Program-made: the position numbers and the translations under genes
Assembly (NCBI GenBank): GCA_903908285.1
Contig: CAIVRH010000039.1
Location: forward strand, 1 to 64,000
DNA length: 64,000 bases
From: an uncultured candidate division Zixibacteria bacterium
GTDB lineage: Bacteria; Zixibacteria; MSB-5A5; SM1-73
Direction of reading: 5' to 3'
The notes under the pieces: generated by a model
Seen by the model: the letters and a program-made list of their open reading frames with translations, nothing else
The model's database searches: none
What the model was told of the DNA's origin: nothing
In this document: positions 1 to 7,720 of the stretch, piece after piece
Layout of the letters: each line of letters opens with the position of its first letter
Position numbering within the stretch: position 1 is the first letter of the stretch

Positions 1-461
1 GATGACTTGGATCACCTGGACATCGCTTTTTTTGCCATAATCTGACTCCAATCTGAAAACGTTTCCAGTTTTTCCTCCATTATGCCATATTACTCAACCG
101 ATTACCACATTTTTACCAACACGAAACTTCCATTAACCCATTTATAATGTAATTCATTGCAAGTTAATGGGATAGTAGTACCCCTTGTAGGAGAAGGGGG
201 GTGATTTAGTTGATGTTATCTGAATTAAGGGATATCGATACGAGATACAGCTATCAAAAAGTATTCATCAAACCGGTATTACGACATCTAAATTCCAAAA
301 ACAGTAAATGCCCTGCAAGGGGGATTTTTAGTATAAATTCTTACACTCCGAAAGCATTTCCAGCTAGAGTGAGGGTTCAACCCTTACCCCAACCCAGGAC
401 TACAACCGTTGAATATACTCTAACTGTTAGTATAAACCATATAGATCATATAATTCTTAGA
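1..461. other. left-edge noncoding stretch
   Basis: I see no convincing gene here. On the minus strand the first 93 bases form an open frame with no start codon that runs off the left edge; it could be the remnant or frameshifted start of an outside gene. A G/C-rich block at about 372-396 (ending in CCCTTACCCCAACCC) resembles the palindromic blocks at 1142-1173 and 3023-3047 that also lie 3' of the neighbouring secreted-protein genes. Confidence 0.4.
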
Positions 462-1067
462 TCATCTTTCCTCCGACGCCGTGGTTATTCGTCTCTTCAG
501 CAAGATAAATATAGCGCTTCCGATCAATAAAGATTCCAAGATCAAAAGCCCCCATTCAGTCATGGACGGGCATACCGGACAGTATCTTCGAAACTTTAGA
601 ATAATCGTCTTACAGGAATCTTGTGAAGGCTTTATAATCTGCCCCCTACGCAACACAATATACAAGAATGCGGCGGAGGAATCTGGTCTACTTCTAAAGC
701 GGAGTTTTTGTTCATCGTTAGGGCTCCAGAAATGATTCATGTCCCAATCTCTTACTGAATCAACATCAACCGTATGTTCGTCTAGGATATGGAAAGTGTC
801 CATCATTCCTGTTGTCCATCTGACTACGATGGTGCAACCGGGAGCGATTTGTGTAGGACATCCTGCACCGAAGTAATGTATTCTCTCGAAAAGGTACACG
901 GTATCGATGAACGGGATGGATGGGATAGTGTTATCGGCAAAAATCTCAAGAAATAGTAATGGCGGGAATGGAGCCTCTGTCTGGGCAAAAGCTTGATTTT
1001 GCCCAGACAAAACAAGGACAATCGCCACTATAAAAATTATCCTGACTAACCAACGAAACGCTTCCAT
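462..1067 (-). CDS. secreted protein with IPTL-CTERM-like anchor
   Basis: A 201-residue exported protein of unknown function. Residues 1-28 form a signal peptide with a hydrophobic core at about 9-21 and a likely cut after AFA. The body contains a few cysteines (C70, C78, C152, C163, C166) that could form disulphides. The C-terminus has the tripartite layout of protein-sorting tails: a short motif P-S-M-T-E-W-G at 167-173, a hydrophobic helix at about 174-190, and a basic KRR. This matches the IPTLxxWG-CTERM pattern, which is known to be handled by exosortase-type enzymes. It is the last of three such genes on this strand, so all three are probably displayed on or released from the cell surface by the same route. 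No enzymatic motif was recognised. Confidence 0.75.
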   Translation of the reverse strand: MEAFRWLVRIIFIVAIVLVLSGQNQAFAQTEAPFPPLLFLEIFADNTIPSIPFIDTVYLFERIHYFGAGCPTQIAPGCTIVVRWTTGMMDTFHILDEHTVDVDSVRDWDMNHFWSPNDEQKLRFRSRPDSSAAFLYIVLRRGQIIKPSQDSCKTIILKFRRYCPVCPSMTEWGLLILESLLIGSAIFILLKRRITTASEER

Positions 1068-1141
1068 TTTATCCCTCTCTTAAGATTACTTACACCTTTT
1101 CTCTACATGCTACTTTCTTCTTTGCTTTACGCTTCTTCTCC

Positions 1142-1173
1142 GGTTGGGGCAGGGATTCTACCCTACCCCAACC
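1142..1173. repeat. imperfect palindrome between IPTL-CTERM genes
   Basis: The arms GGTTGGGG (1142-1149) and CCCCAACC (1166-1173) pair, as do AGGG and CCCT inside them, with a six-base loop. It lies 3' of the metalloprotease gene and 5' of the last anchored protein on the minus strand. It belongs to the same loose family as 3023-3047 and 8761-8783. Confidence 0.6.
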
Positions 1174-1244
1174 CAGAGTAACTTCTGTTTAATCCGCTCC
1201 ATCTGTTGATATGAACCATACGATTCATACCATTGACATTACCA

Positions 1245-2918
1245 TTATACCGGCACCGCTGCTCTTCTCCTTTTCCGTATGATAAAGATCCCGCTGATAA
1301 TTATCAAGGCGACTAAGATGATGACTCCCCATAGAGTCAGGATTGGGCTAGAACCTAGATAGTATGCGGTATGCGTTCCAGCAGATGAAACTGAGATAGT
1401 TGTGCTTGTCGCACCAGTATTCCATTGGGTGAACGGATGTCCGCTTGGGTCGGTATTTGGGACCGTAAAAGTATGGTTTCCGGTCAAACTGGTGAAGGTG
1501 TGGGGGGTATAGTATCCTGTTGGTGATCCATCCATCGTTATGCTCACGCTCACCGGTGCACCTTCGGTGTAACAATGTGCTTGAATGGAAGTGTTATAAG
1601 AAGTCCACCCGATCTGCACTGGTGTCCAATTGCACAATAGTTGGTTGTTTGCTCTCATCATGCATGCTACCGGAGCGGAATTACAATTATGCTCACAGTT
1701 ACCGTTGAGCGCATCTGGGCGCAGAGGGTTACAACTGGCACAGCCGGTGCAGCCTCCATATCCTTCCACATAATACTCGTCACAGGCACCGAAAATATGA
1801 CCCGTCTCATGTGGAAACACAAGATGAAACTGGCTGACAGTCCAGCCATCATTTCTATACAGTAATTGTGCATAAGGACCAAGAAGATAAGCATATGCAG
1901 AATAACCATCCGTGAACGTAGAAGGTGCAGGCGATGGATTGTACCCTACAAAGGCACAGTATGCCCAGTTACTGGAATAGGTGTTTTTCAAATAATTATC
2001 ATAGGCGGTAGTGCGTGCAAGTTTATCACCGGCGCTAAATCCGATATTTGCCATAATGGCATTTATCCACATGTAATCTTCACCGGAGGAGTGGAGTACC
2101 GGCTCATATGGCTGCATTTCTTCAGCAGCTGGAAGAGTATTAGCTATCAAGGTAAAACCGAGAGTGATCATACGCGAACTGGCCTCGGCAGCCCACCAAT
2201 TCAGACCATCGGTGATCTCGGATCTGATGGTTGCGACATCTCCCGCATTCCAACTGTAGTAATTGGGATCAATGGCTCCATTACTTTCCACCCAGAAGAT
2301 TCTAACTGTAACCGTGCCAACCATCGCGTCACTTGTACCCAGCAACTTGCCTTCCTGACCTTTTTGAATCCCAAGAAGCTGCAAGTCAAGACCTTTGTTT
2401 TTCAAGTTCCGGATGACATCGTCTAAGGAAACCGCCCCTTTTTCCAAGGCGTCTGGCAGTAGTCCGCCCCTTGTGCCTGGTTCAGTTTGAAGAATCTCCT
2501 GTGAGCGCCTGCCGGAAGTAACTCGATTGAAATAATTGATAAGGAATCTCTCTTCATCAGAAAGTGATGCAAACCCGGTTTCATCCACGGGTTCTTGAAT
2601 AGCTTCTATGATTCCATGCTTCCCTATCAGCTGCGCCGCAGTTTCAGATGCAATCCAACCGGTTATTACGTGAGGGGGAACGTCCACACCCAATAAACCT
2701 CCCTGGGAACGAATGAACTGCTCAGCTTGGCGCAATTCTGAAATTGAGTTTGTATTGAGGATGATTAAGGTGTAATTGTTCACCCAGGGCAAGACAGAGT
2801 TATCACCACCGGTATTTGCCTGCGAAGAACTCATGGCTACAAGTCCCAGGATGAGAATTAGAATGCTGGCAAAGACTCTCGGGACTGTACGTTTGACTTT
2901 AGATAGATATGATCTCAT
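1245..2918 (-). CDS. secreted metzincin-like metalloprotease with IPTL-CTERM-like tail
   Basis: A 557-residue exported zinc peptidase. The open frame extends to 3005, but the ATG at 2918 has a good ribosome site (AGAAGGG, six to seven bases upstream) and begins a clear signal peptide (hydrophobic to about residue 30). Residues about 45-130 look like a propeptide region. The catalytic motif is HETGHIFGACDEY starting at residue 370, that is HExxHxxGxxD; the third ligand would be Asp as in snapalysin-type metzincins. A possible Met-turn (ACMMR) follows at about 418-422. The catalytic region is rich in cysteine (CTGCASC and others). After it comes a beta-rich domain at about 455-520 and a tail L-T-L-W-G at 527-531, a hydrophobic helix and RKRRR, a variant IPTL-CTERM signal. 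The metzincin assignment rests on motifs only; the substrate is unknown. Confidence 0.8.
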   Translation of the reverse strand: MRSYLSKVKRTVPRVFASILILILGLVAMSSSQANTGGDNSVLPWVNNYTLIILNTNSISELRQAEQFIRSQGGLLGVDVPPHVITGWIASETAAQLIGKHGIIEAIQEPVDETGFASLSDEERFLINYFNRVTSGRRSQEILQTEPGTRGGLLPDALEKGAVSLDDVIRNLKNKGLDLQLLGIQKGQEGKLLGTSDAMVGTVTVRIFWVESNGAIDPNYYSWNAGDVATIRSEITDGLNWWAAEASSRMITLGFTLIANTLPAAEEMQPYEPVLHSSGEDYMWINAIMANIGFSAGDKLARTTAYDNYLKNTYSSNWAYCAFVGYNPSPAPSTFTDGYSAYAYLLGPYAQLLYRNDGWTVSQFHLVFPHETGHIFGACDEYYVEGYGGCTGCASCNPLRPDALNGNCEHNCNSAPVACMMRANNQLLCNWTPVQIGWTSYNTSIQAHCYTEGAPVSVSITMDGSPTGYYTPHTFTSLTGNHTFTVPNTDPSGHPFTQWNTGATSTTISVSSAGTHTAYYLGSSPILTLWGVIILVALIIISGIFIIRKRRRAAVPV

Positions 2919-3022
2919 ATGTGTCCCTTCTCTGTAACACAACTTCTTAGGTTGTGTGGTTAGCTGAACGCACCCCTTCATCTCATCTTTCTGCCTTTCC
3001 GACAACCAGATAAGATCCTGTC

Positions 3023-3047
3023 GGGGCAGGGATTAAATCCCTGCCCC
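3023..3047. repeat. perfect 12-bp palindrome
   Basis: GGGGCAGGGATT, a single A, then AATCCCTGCCCC. It sits between two anchored secreted-protein genes. On neither strand is it followed by a T-run, so it is more likely a REP-like element than a terminator. It is close in sequence to 8761-8783. Confidence 0.7.
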
Positions 3048-3171
3048 ATACAGAGTATCATCCCTTTTAATCGCATAATCTAACGCTCCCACAGGGGAGT
3101 TCATCTAATCCCGATTGAGTGCTTCATCCGTCGGTGTGAACCGCATGTTTTCTACTACTACCAACTTGTCT

Positions 3172-4239
3172 TTATGCAGGCATGGTTGCTTTTCTCTTTC
3201 TCAACATGATAAATACAGTACTTGCTGTCAGCAAAACTACCAAGATGATTATACCCCATTCAGTGAGGGCTGGAATTGGTGGGTCGTGTGGTGGGTCGTA
3301 TGATAATGCTTCGATTGCATCGACCTCCTCGGTAGGGACTCCGAATGCTGTTCCTATATTAAAAGCCGTATTCCAATCATGCCCACCATGGTGCAGGAAA
3401 GATGGCGTCACTCCGAATGGCAGGACCACGATTTCTCCACCATCCCAGTTGCCGCCACCAGGAATAGTATTCCTAATGCTGAAGAGGATCCTATCCCCGG
3501 AGTTCCATATTTTATCACCGAGAATGCCTTTACTCTCTAATACCATTAATCCATCGAGATCAATGAGCGAAGGAGAACCCGTGTAGCCGAGTGTGCTACA
3601 TGCGCTGAATATTCGCCACCGGTAAATATAATTACCGCCGCTCATGCTTTTGACGGAAACCCTAACAGTGTCTCCAGTGCTTGCAGGGTCTCCTTTTTCA
3701 GAGTAAAAGTCTGCATCATCTGATCCTAAGGGTCCCCATACTTCCAAGGCATCCAGATCATCAATTCTGTGACCGGCGACTTCATTTACCAAACTGAGCT
3801 GTGTCCATTTAACACCTGTGCTACCGGTAGGAATTTCATACCAAACAGCATTACCGCCTGGGTCACCTTGGAATGAGATAATCAAAGTTGAGGTGTCTTT
3901 TATGGTTTCATAAAGGTAGAGGTCACCTCCATTGGCCAATGCGTCAATCTCGCCACTTGTGCCGAAATCGTAAGCGCTGTTGGAAGGATAAGCAGGACCA
4001 ATCGCATCATTAGATTCTGTATAAACAACCTGAAGTGAATCTAAGCCACCAAGACCCCAAAAACCACCAGCACCCTGTTCCGCTTGTTTGTCTGGTAAGT
4101 TGCTGAACTCTATCGCCGGTGCCCCTGCTTTCCCCATGACCCCTTGTTGTTGTTGGGCAAACACCAGACCATAGTTAAAAGATAAAACAGTTGCTGACAG
4201 TGCTAATATCAATAGAAATAGAGTAGTTTTATTTTTCAT
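3172..4239 (-). CDS. secreted protein with IPTL-CTERM-like anchor
   Basis: A 355-residue exported protein. The signal peptide spans about 1-28 (cut near VFA-Q). The body is Gly/Asp-rich with beta-strand character and few cysteines, typical of an extracellular domain; I recognise no family. The tail is the best IPTL-CTERM match in the window: I-P-A-L-T-E-W-G at 322-329, hydrophobic helix at 330-346, then RKRK. It is 105 bp downstream of the Lnt-like membrane protein gene on the same strand, and upstream of two further proteins with the same tail, so the four genes form a plausible functional group. Tail assignment is firm, function unknown. Confidence 0.78.
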   Translation of the reverse strand: MKNKTTLFLLILALSATVLSFNYGLVFAQQQQGVMGKAGAPAIEFSNLPDKQAEQGAGGFWGLGGLDSLQVVYTESNDAIGPAYPSNSAYDFGTSGEIDALANGGDLYLYETIKDTSTLIISFQGDPGGNAVWYEIPTGSTGVKWTQLSLVNEVAGHRIDDLDALEVWGPLGSDDADFYSEKGDPASTGDTVRVSVKSMSGGNYIYRWRIFSACSTLGYTGSPSLIDLDGLMVLESKGILGDKIWNSGDRILFSIRNTIPGGGNWDGGEIVVLPFGVTPSFLHHGGHDWNTAFNIGTAFGVPTEEVDAIEALSYDPPHDPPIPALTEWGIIILVVLLTASTVFIMLRKRKATMPA

Positions 4240-4344
4240 TGCGTTTTCTCCTCGTTTTTCTATCCTCTCCTGCTATTTAATGAGAGGTAATAATGGTTGA
4301 AAACTTGTTATGACAAGCAATCTCAACGAATCTACTCAATAGAA

Positions 4345-5151
4345 CTATTGAATCGGCGGTGCGCGTCCCTCGGGTACCACATAAACTTTCTTTGCAGAAA
4401 GATTACGAGTAAAGGAAAGCAGCCATCTATTTTCTTTTTCCTGAGTAGACTTCTCCTTGGGTTTAGTCAGTTCCAAAGATTTGACAATTACTAAAACTAA
4501 TAAGGAATTCAAAAGAACGATAATGACCGAGACTGTTAGAAAACCCAGAAGAGTAATCAAATTCTGTAATAATGGATTAGAGGTTTCAACTTGCTCGAAT
4601 AAACCACCCGATACTCCTAGTTTCATCACACCCAGCTCTAAACCAATCCAGAGTATTGCAACAATGGAAGGATAGAATCCCCAATGTTTTCGCGCCCATC
4701 CGACGGTCCAACCGAAGACAGCAAAAAGAGCCGTGCCTAAGAGCAGTTTGAGGAGGGAAGGAATTGGAGAAATCGGAAGTAAATCCGTCACCGAAACAGC
4801 AAAGAAGGATATGCCAAAAAGAAATCCTAACCTCAAGGACTCATTCGGTGTGGCTTTGATAATTCGAAAGAGAAATGGAACTAAAGCAAAGAAGGACAAA
4901 TACCAGTAATGAGGAAAGAAGTTAGCGAGTAACAACAGAAGTGCAGAACTGCTAGCAAAGATGAAACTCTCAGCCCAGGAAACTATAAAAGAATGGTAGT
5001 AATTGGATTCCCTGGATTCTCTAACCCTTCTGATACCCGGGAATGGCTCAAGACAATTGTCGACCGATGGTATACGTTTTCCTAAACGCAGTCTTCTAAA
5101 CAACCCTATCCATTTTCCGCTGGGATATGCTTGCCAATTTACAGATACCAT
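4345..5151 (-). CDS. Lnt-like membrane domain protein lacking the nitrilase domain
   Basis: A 268-residue polytopic membrane protein. After a basic N-terminal stretch of about 60 residues, roughly six hydrophobic segments follow (about 58-215). The pattern 'W-Y-L-S-F-F-A-L-V-P-F-L', a Gly-rich third segment, and 'N-P-L-L-Q-N' followed by 'L-L-N-S-L-L' resemble the membrane part of apolipoprotein N-acyltransferase. The periplasmic carbon-nitrogen hydrolase domain with its Glu-Lys-Cys triad, about 250 residues in true Lnt, is absent. The protein ends in a charged tail of about 50 residues. The N-terminus is uncertain because no strong ribosome site precedes the ATG and no later Met fits. It lies directly upstream of three IPTL-CTERM-tailed proteins. 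No exosortase Cys/Arg/His pattern was seen, so a sorting role is only an inference from position. Confidence 0.6.
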   Translation of the reverse strand: MVSVNWQAYPSGKWIGLFRRLRLGKRIPSVDNCLEPFPGIRRVRESRESNYYHSFIVSWAESFIFASSSALLLLLANFFPHYWYLSFFALVPFLFRIIKATPNESLRLGFLFGISFFAVSVTDLLPISPIPSLLKLLLGTALFAVFGWTVGWARKHWGFYPSIVAILWIGLELGVMKLGVSGGLFEQVETSNPLLQNLITLLGFLTVSVIIVLLNSLLVLVIVKSLELTKPKEKSTQEKENRWLLSFTRNLSAKKVYVVPEGRAPPIQ

Positions 5152-5447
5152 AGCCCTTGTTTCCTGCAGAGTTGAACAGACAGCAAATCAAGCTCAAAGA
5201 TGAGTCTTTCCCCTATGACTGATAGAGCATGATTAAAACTGTCTAATTTATTGAGGGCAGGTTTAAAACGTTTTTAATCTGTAAAAATGCGGGCAATTAC
5301 GCTAATCCGGTGTGGTAAAAGGAAGGAAAATCCAGCATACATCCCCAACTGCTGCTATTAATCCCCGTGGCTTATCAGTAGAATCCTTTCCCGCCACAGC
5401 CCCTTTCTTCTAATTTTCTAAACTCCCGATGAGGTTTTATCATCGAT

Positions 5448-5475
5448 AATATAGAATTCAATCTTAGTATGTCAA
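5448..5475 (-). promoter_or_regulatory. sigma-70-type promoter
   Basis: On the minus strand TTGACA (5475-5470), a 16-base spacer and TATATT (5453-5448) form a near-consensus promoter. Transcription would start near 5441, leaving a leader of about 290 nt before the Lnt-like gene. Confidence 0.55.
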
Positions 5476-5840
5476 GTACTTTTTTTATAATTATCTATAT
5501 TTATATCAAATTAATCATCCAAAGAGGGGCTTGATATAGTTGTTCTATCTTTTAATGAGTAGGTTAACATATTGAAATATTGTAACTTAAAACAATATTT
5601 CATTTCCATTGAGAGTTGAGACGTTTTGCCATAAGATAATTAAATTACTGTTTATATTTTCCGGTACTTATTGAGTGAAGGCAGGAAGTTATTAGGATTT
5701 ATGAGAGAGTTAAATTCTCATAGGGAGAATGAAAGGGGAGTTACCGAAGACAAAAATCCGGTAATGTGTTATGAGCAGGGTATGTTGATATATTAAGTAG
5801 GTCTTGAAGAGATATTAGCATTATCGAACAAGTATAACTA

Positions 5841-5880
5841 AAAAACACCAGCGCCTTATTTTGGTCAGACGCTGGTGTTG
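5841..5880 (-). terminator. rho-independent terminator after the acetyltransferase gene
   Basis: The arms AACACCAGCG (5845-5854) and CGCTGGTGTT (5871-5880) form a perfect 10-bp stem with a 16-base loop. The six A at 5841-5846 give a U-tract on the minus-strand transcript. It lies about 50 bp after the acetyltransferase stop codon. Confidence 0.8.
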
Positions 5881-5928
5881 TATTCTTTAGTTCGTCCAGT
5901 ATAATTTATCTTTAGCTTGAGGCAGCAT

Positions 5929-6621
5929 TCATTCTTTGTATGGCGGCCAGTCATACGGTTTTTTGTAGGCACCGATATAACAGACCAGATCGTCAATTTG
6001 CTTAATGACTTTGGCTGGATTTCCTGCAACCACCGCATTCGCCGGAACATCCTTGGTTACCACCGATCCGGCACCTACTAAAGCATTCCGGCCGATTTTC
6101 ACTCCCGGACAAAAAGTGGAGTGCGCACCGACCTTGACCAAATCTGCCACCGTTACGCCACCTTTACATTCCTTGTACTTGGGACAAAGCATGGGGTGAG
6201 GATCGTCGGTGAAGACCACATTGGGTCCGAAAAACACGTTATTTCCTATGGTAACCATCTCCAGAAAGCACAGGCTGTGGATTCTGACGTTATTTCCGAT
6301 GCGATTTTCAAATTCCAATACCGCATTGGTCCCTACGCTGACGTTGTTACCGATTATATTGTCCTCGCGGATGGATGCTCCCTGCCCGGTCTGGAAGCTG
6401 TCCCCGATCTTGTTTCCCGCGTAGATGGTAGTGAACGGACGGATCACCGCGTTCTTGCCGATTACCAACTCCAATTCCCCGTCTTTCTTTCCCCGGGGGG
6501 GCTTGCCCAGAATGCAGGGACCTTCTATTACCGATCCTTCCCCGATCTTCACATTCTTGAATATCTTGCAATCCCCGGTTATTTTTACTTTTTTGAATTT
6601 CGGCTTGGCTTTGGGACTCAT
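5929..6621 (-). CDS. hexapeptide-repeat (LbetaH) sugar N-acetyltransferase, WbpD/WlbB-like
   Basis: A 230-residue acyltransferase built of left-handed beta-helix hexapeptide repeats through most of its length (for example I-G-N-N-V and V-G-A-G-S-V). The ending 'G-N-P-A-K-V-I' is typical of sugar acetyltransferases using acetyl-CoA. The repeat spacing and the late 'D-D-P-H-P' loop fit the WbpD/WlbB branch, which acetylates the 3-amino group of UDP-2-acetamido-3-amino-uronic acids for polysaccharide synthesis. Its ATG overlaps the stop of the upstream oxidoreductase gene (ATGA), so the two are translationally coupled and likely act in one pathway. A terminator follows. The exact sugar is inferred from this pairing only. 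Confidence 0.85.
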   Translation of the reverse strand: MSPKAKPKFKKVKITGDCKIFKNVKIGEGSVIEGPCILGKPPRGKKDGELELVIGKNAVIRPFTTIYAGNKIGDSFQTGQGASIREDNIIGNNVSVGTNAVLEFENRIGNNVRIHSLCFLEMVTIGNNVFFGPNVVFTDDPHPMLCPKYKECKGGVTVADLVKVGAHSTFCPGVKIGRNALVGAGSVVTKDVPANAVVAGNPAKVIKQIDDLVCYIGAYKKPYDWPPYKE

Positions 6622-7622
6622 AGGTTGATGACCTTTCCTTTCTGTTTTAAAGATTGATTGGCAGATTCCAAGAGCCTTACCACCCTCAAACCCTTTTCTC
6701 CGTCGGTCAAGGGTTTTCTGTTCTGGGTGATGGAATCCACGAATTCTTTACTGACCAGCTTCAATGCCTCTGCGGAATCGAGTTTGGGAGCCAGCATGTC
6801 GCCGGTCCGATACTGGACTAAAATCTGATAGACATCCTCAGCATTCTCCACGTAAGTAACCCCCCGGTCGTAGATTTTTATCTTTTCGCTCGGCTCGTTG
6901 TCGTCATACACGATCATCTTCTTGCTTCCCCCGATCAGGGTGGTTCTGAGTTTCACCGGCGCCAGCCAGTTGACATGGATATGAGCGATGAGATTGTTCG
7001 GATATTGAACAGTAACGTAAGCGATATTTTCCAGATCGCCGAAATGGGATACCCCGGTGGCTGAAACCATCTGGGGTTCCTTCTGCAATAGATAATCCAT
7101 GATGGAGAAATCGTGCGGAGCTAAATCCCAGATCACGTTCACATCATGCTGGAAAAGTCCCAAGTTTACCCGGACCGAATCGAAATAGTAAAGATCCCCC
7201 AGCTCGCCCGATTCCACCAGTTGTTTCATCTTGCGTACAGCCCCGGTGTAAAGAAAAGTGTGGTCCACCATCAGGATTTTTTTCTTCTTTTCCGCCAGTT
7301 CGATGAGCTTCTCCGATTCTTCCACCGTAGCGGTCATCGGTTTTTCCAGCATCACATGTTTGCCGTTTTCGAAAGCTTCTTTTGCCAGCGGGAAATGTGT
7401 CGAAACCGGTGTGGAGATCACTATGGCGTCTATCTGCGGATCTTTCATCAAATCCTTATAATCGGTGGCGGTCTTCACCGAGGGATAGCTGGTTTCCACC
7501 AGGTTGAGTCTTTCTTTTCTCAGATCACATACCTTTACCACCTTGGTATCTTTGGTGGCGTAGAAATTACGCACCAGGTTGGGACCCCAATATCCATAAC
7601 CGATAAATCCTAAATTAACCAT
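6618..7622 (-). CDS. Gfo/Idh/MocA family sugar dehydrogenase, WbpB/WlbA-like
   Basis: A 334-residue NAD(P)-dependent oxidoreductase. The open frame runs to 7667, but the ATG at 7622 is preceded by AGAGGT at good spacing and starts directly with the Rossmann fold (G-F-I-G-Y-G-Y-W-G-P-N). The conserved 'E-K-P-M' motif of the family lies near residue 95, followed by the C-terminal alpha/beta substrate domain. Paired and overlapping with a hexapeptide acetyltransferase, it fits WbpB/WlbA, which oxidises C3 of UDP-GlcNAc uronic acid. The aminotransferase that normally acts between the two enzymes is not in this window. Confidence 0.87.
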   Translation of the reverse strand: MVNLGFIGYGYWGPNLVRNFYATKDTKVVKVCDLRKERLNLVETSYPSVKTATDYKDLMKDPQIDAIVISTPVSTHFPLAKEAFENGKHVMLEKPMTATVEESEKLIELAEKKKKILMVDHTFLYTGAVRKMKQLVESGELGDLYYFDSVRVNLGLFQHDVNVIWDLAPHDFSIMDYLLQKEPQMVSATGVSHFGDLENIAYVTVQYPNNLIAHIHVNWLAPVKLRTTLIGGSKKMIVYDDNEPSEKIKIYDRGVTYVENAEDVYQILVQYRTGDMLAPKLDSAEALKLVSKEFVDSITQNRKPLTDGEKGLRVVRLLESANQSLKQKGKVINL

Positions 7623-7720
7623 CTTTACCTCTGGAGTTTGAAATGTTAAAAACTCACACCAACACAATGGAATTTATACGCAGAAAGCCAAAAAATCAAC
7701 AACTTTGAATGAAAACAAAA

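Larger units (their letters stand above)
5152..5928. other. 777-bp AT-rich intergenic region
   Basis: No gene is supported. It holds the promoter at 5448-5475 for the Lnt-like gene, an approximately 290-nt leader for that gene, and the terminator at 5841-5880 for the acetyltransferase gene. The remainder (about 5480-5840) is AT-rich with no recognised element. Confidence 0.5.

Noticed and set aside
1-93. Open minus-strand frame at the left edge
   Set aside because: Only 31 codons, no start codon and preceded by a stop; too little to call a gene.
210-530. 106-codon plus-strand ORF
   Set aside because: It crosses the repeat-like block and the end of an opposite gene; composition is not protein-like.
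4345-5151. Exosortase call for the membrane protein
   Set aside because: No conserved Cys, Arg and His pattern of exosortases in the membrane segments; Lnt-like pattern fits better.
5360-5375. c-di-GMP riboswitch-like piece (AAGCCACGGGG on the minus strand) in the leader of the Lnt-like gene
   Set aside because: Only one conserved element matches; the paired GNRA/receptor elements and the full two-stem layout are not evident.
6121-6657. 178-codon plus-strand ORF
   Set aside because: Shadow of the hexapeptide acetyltransferase on the other strand.
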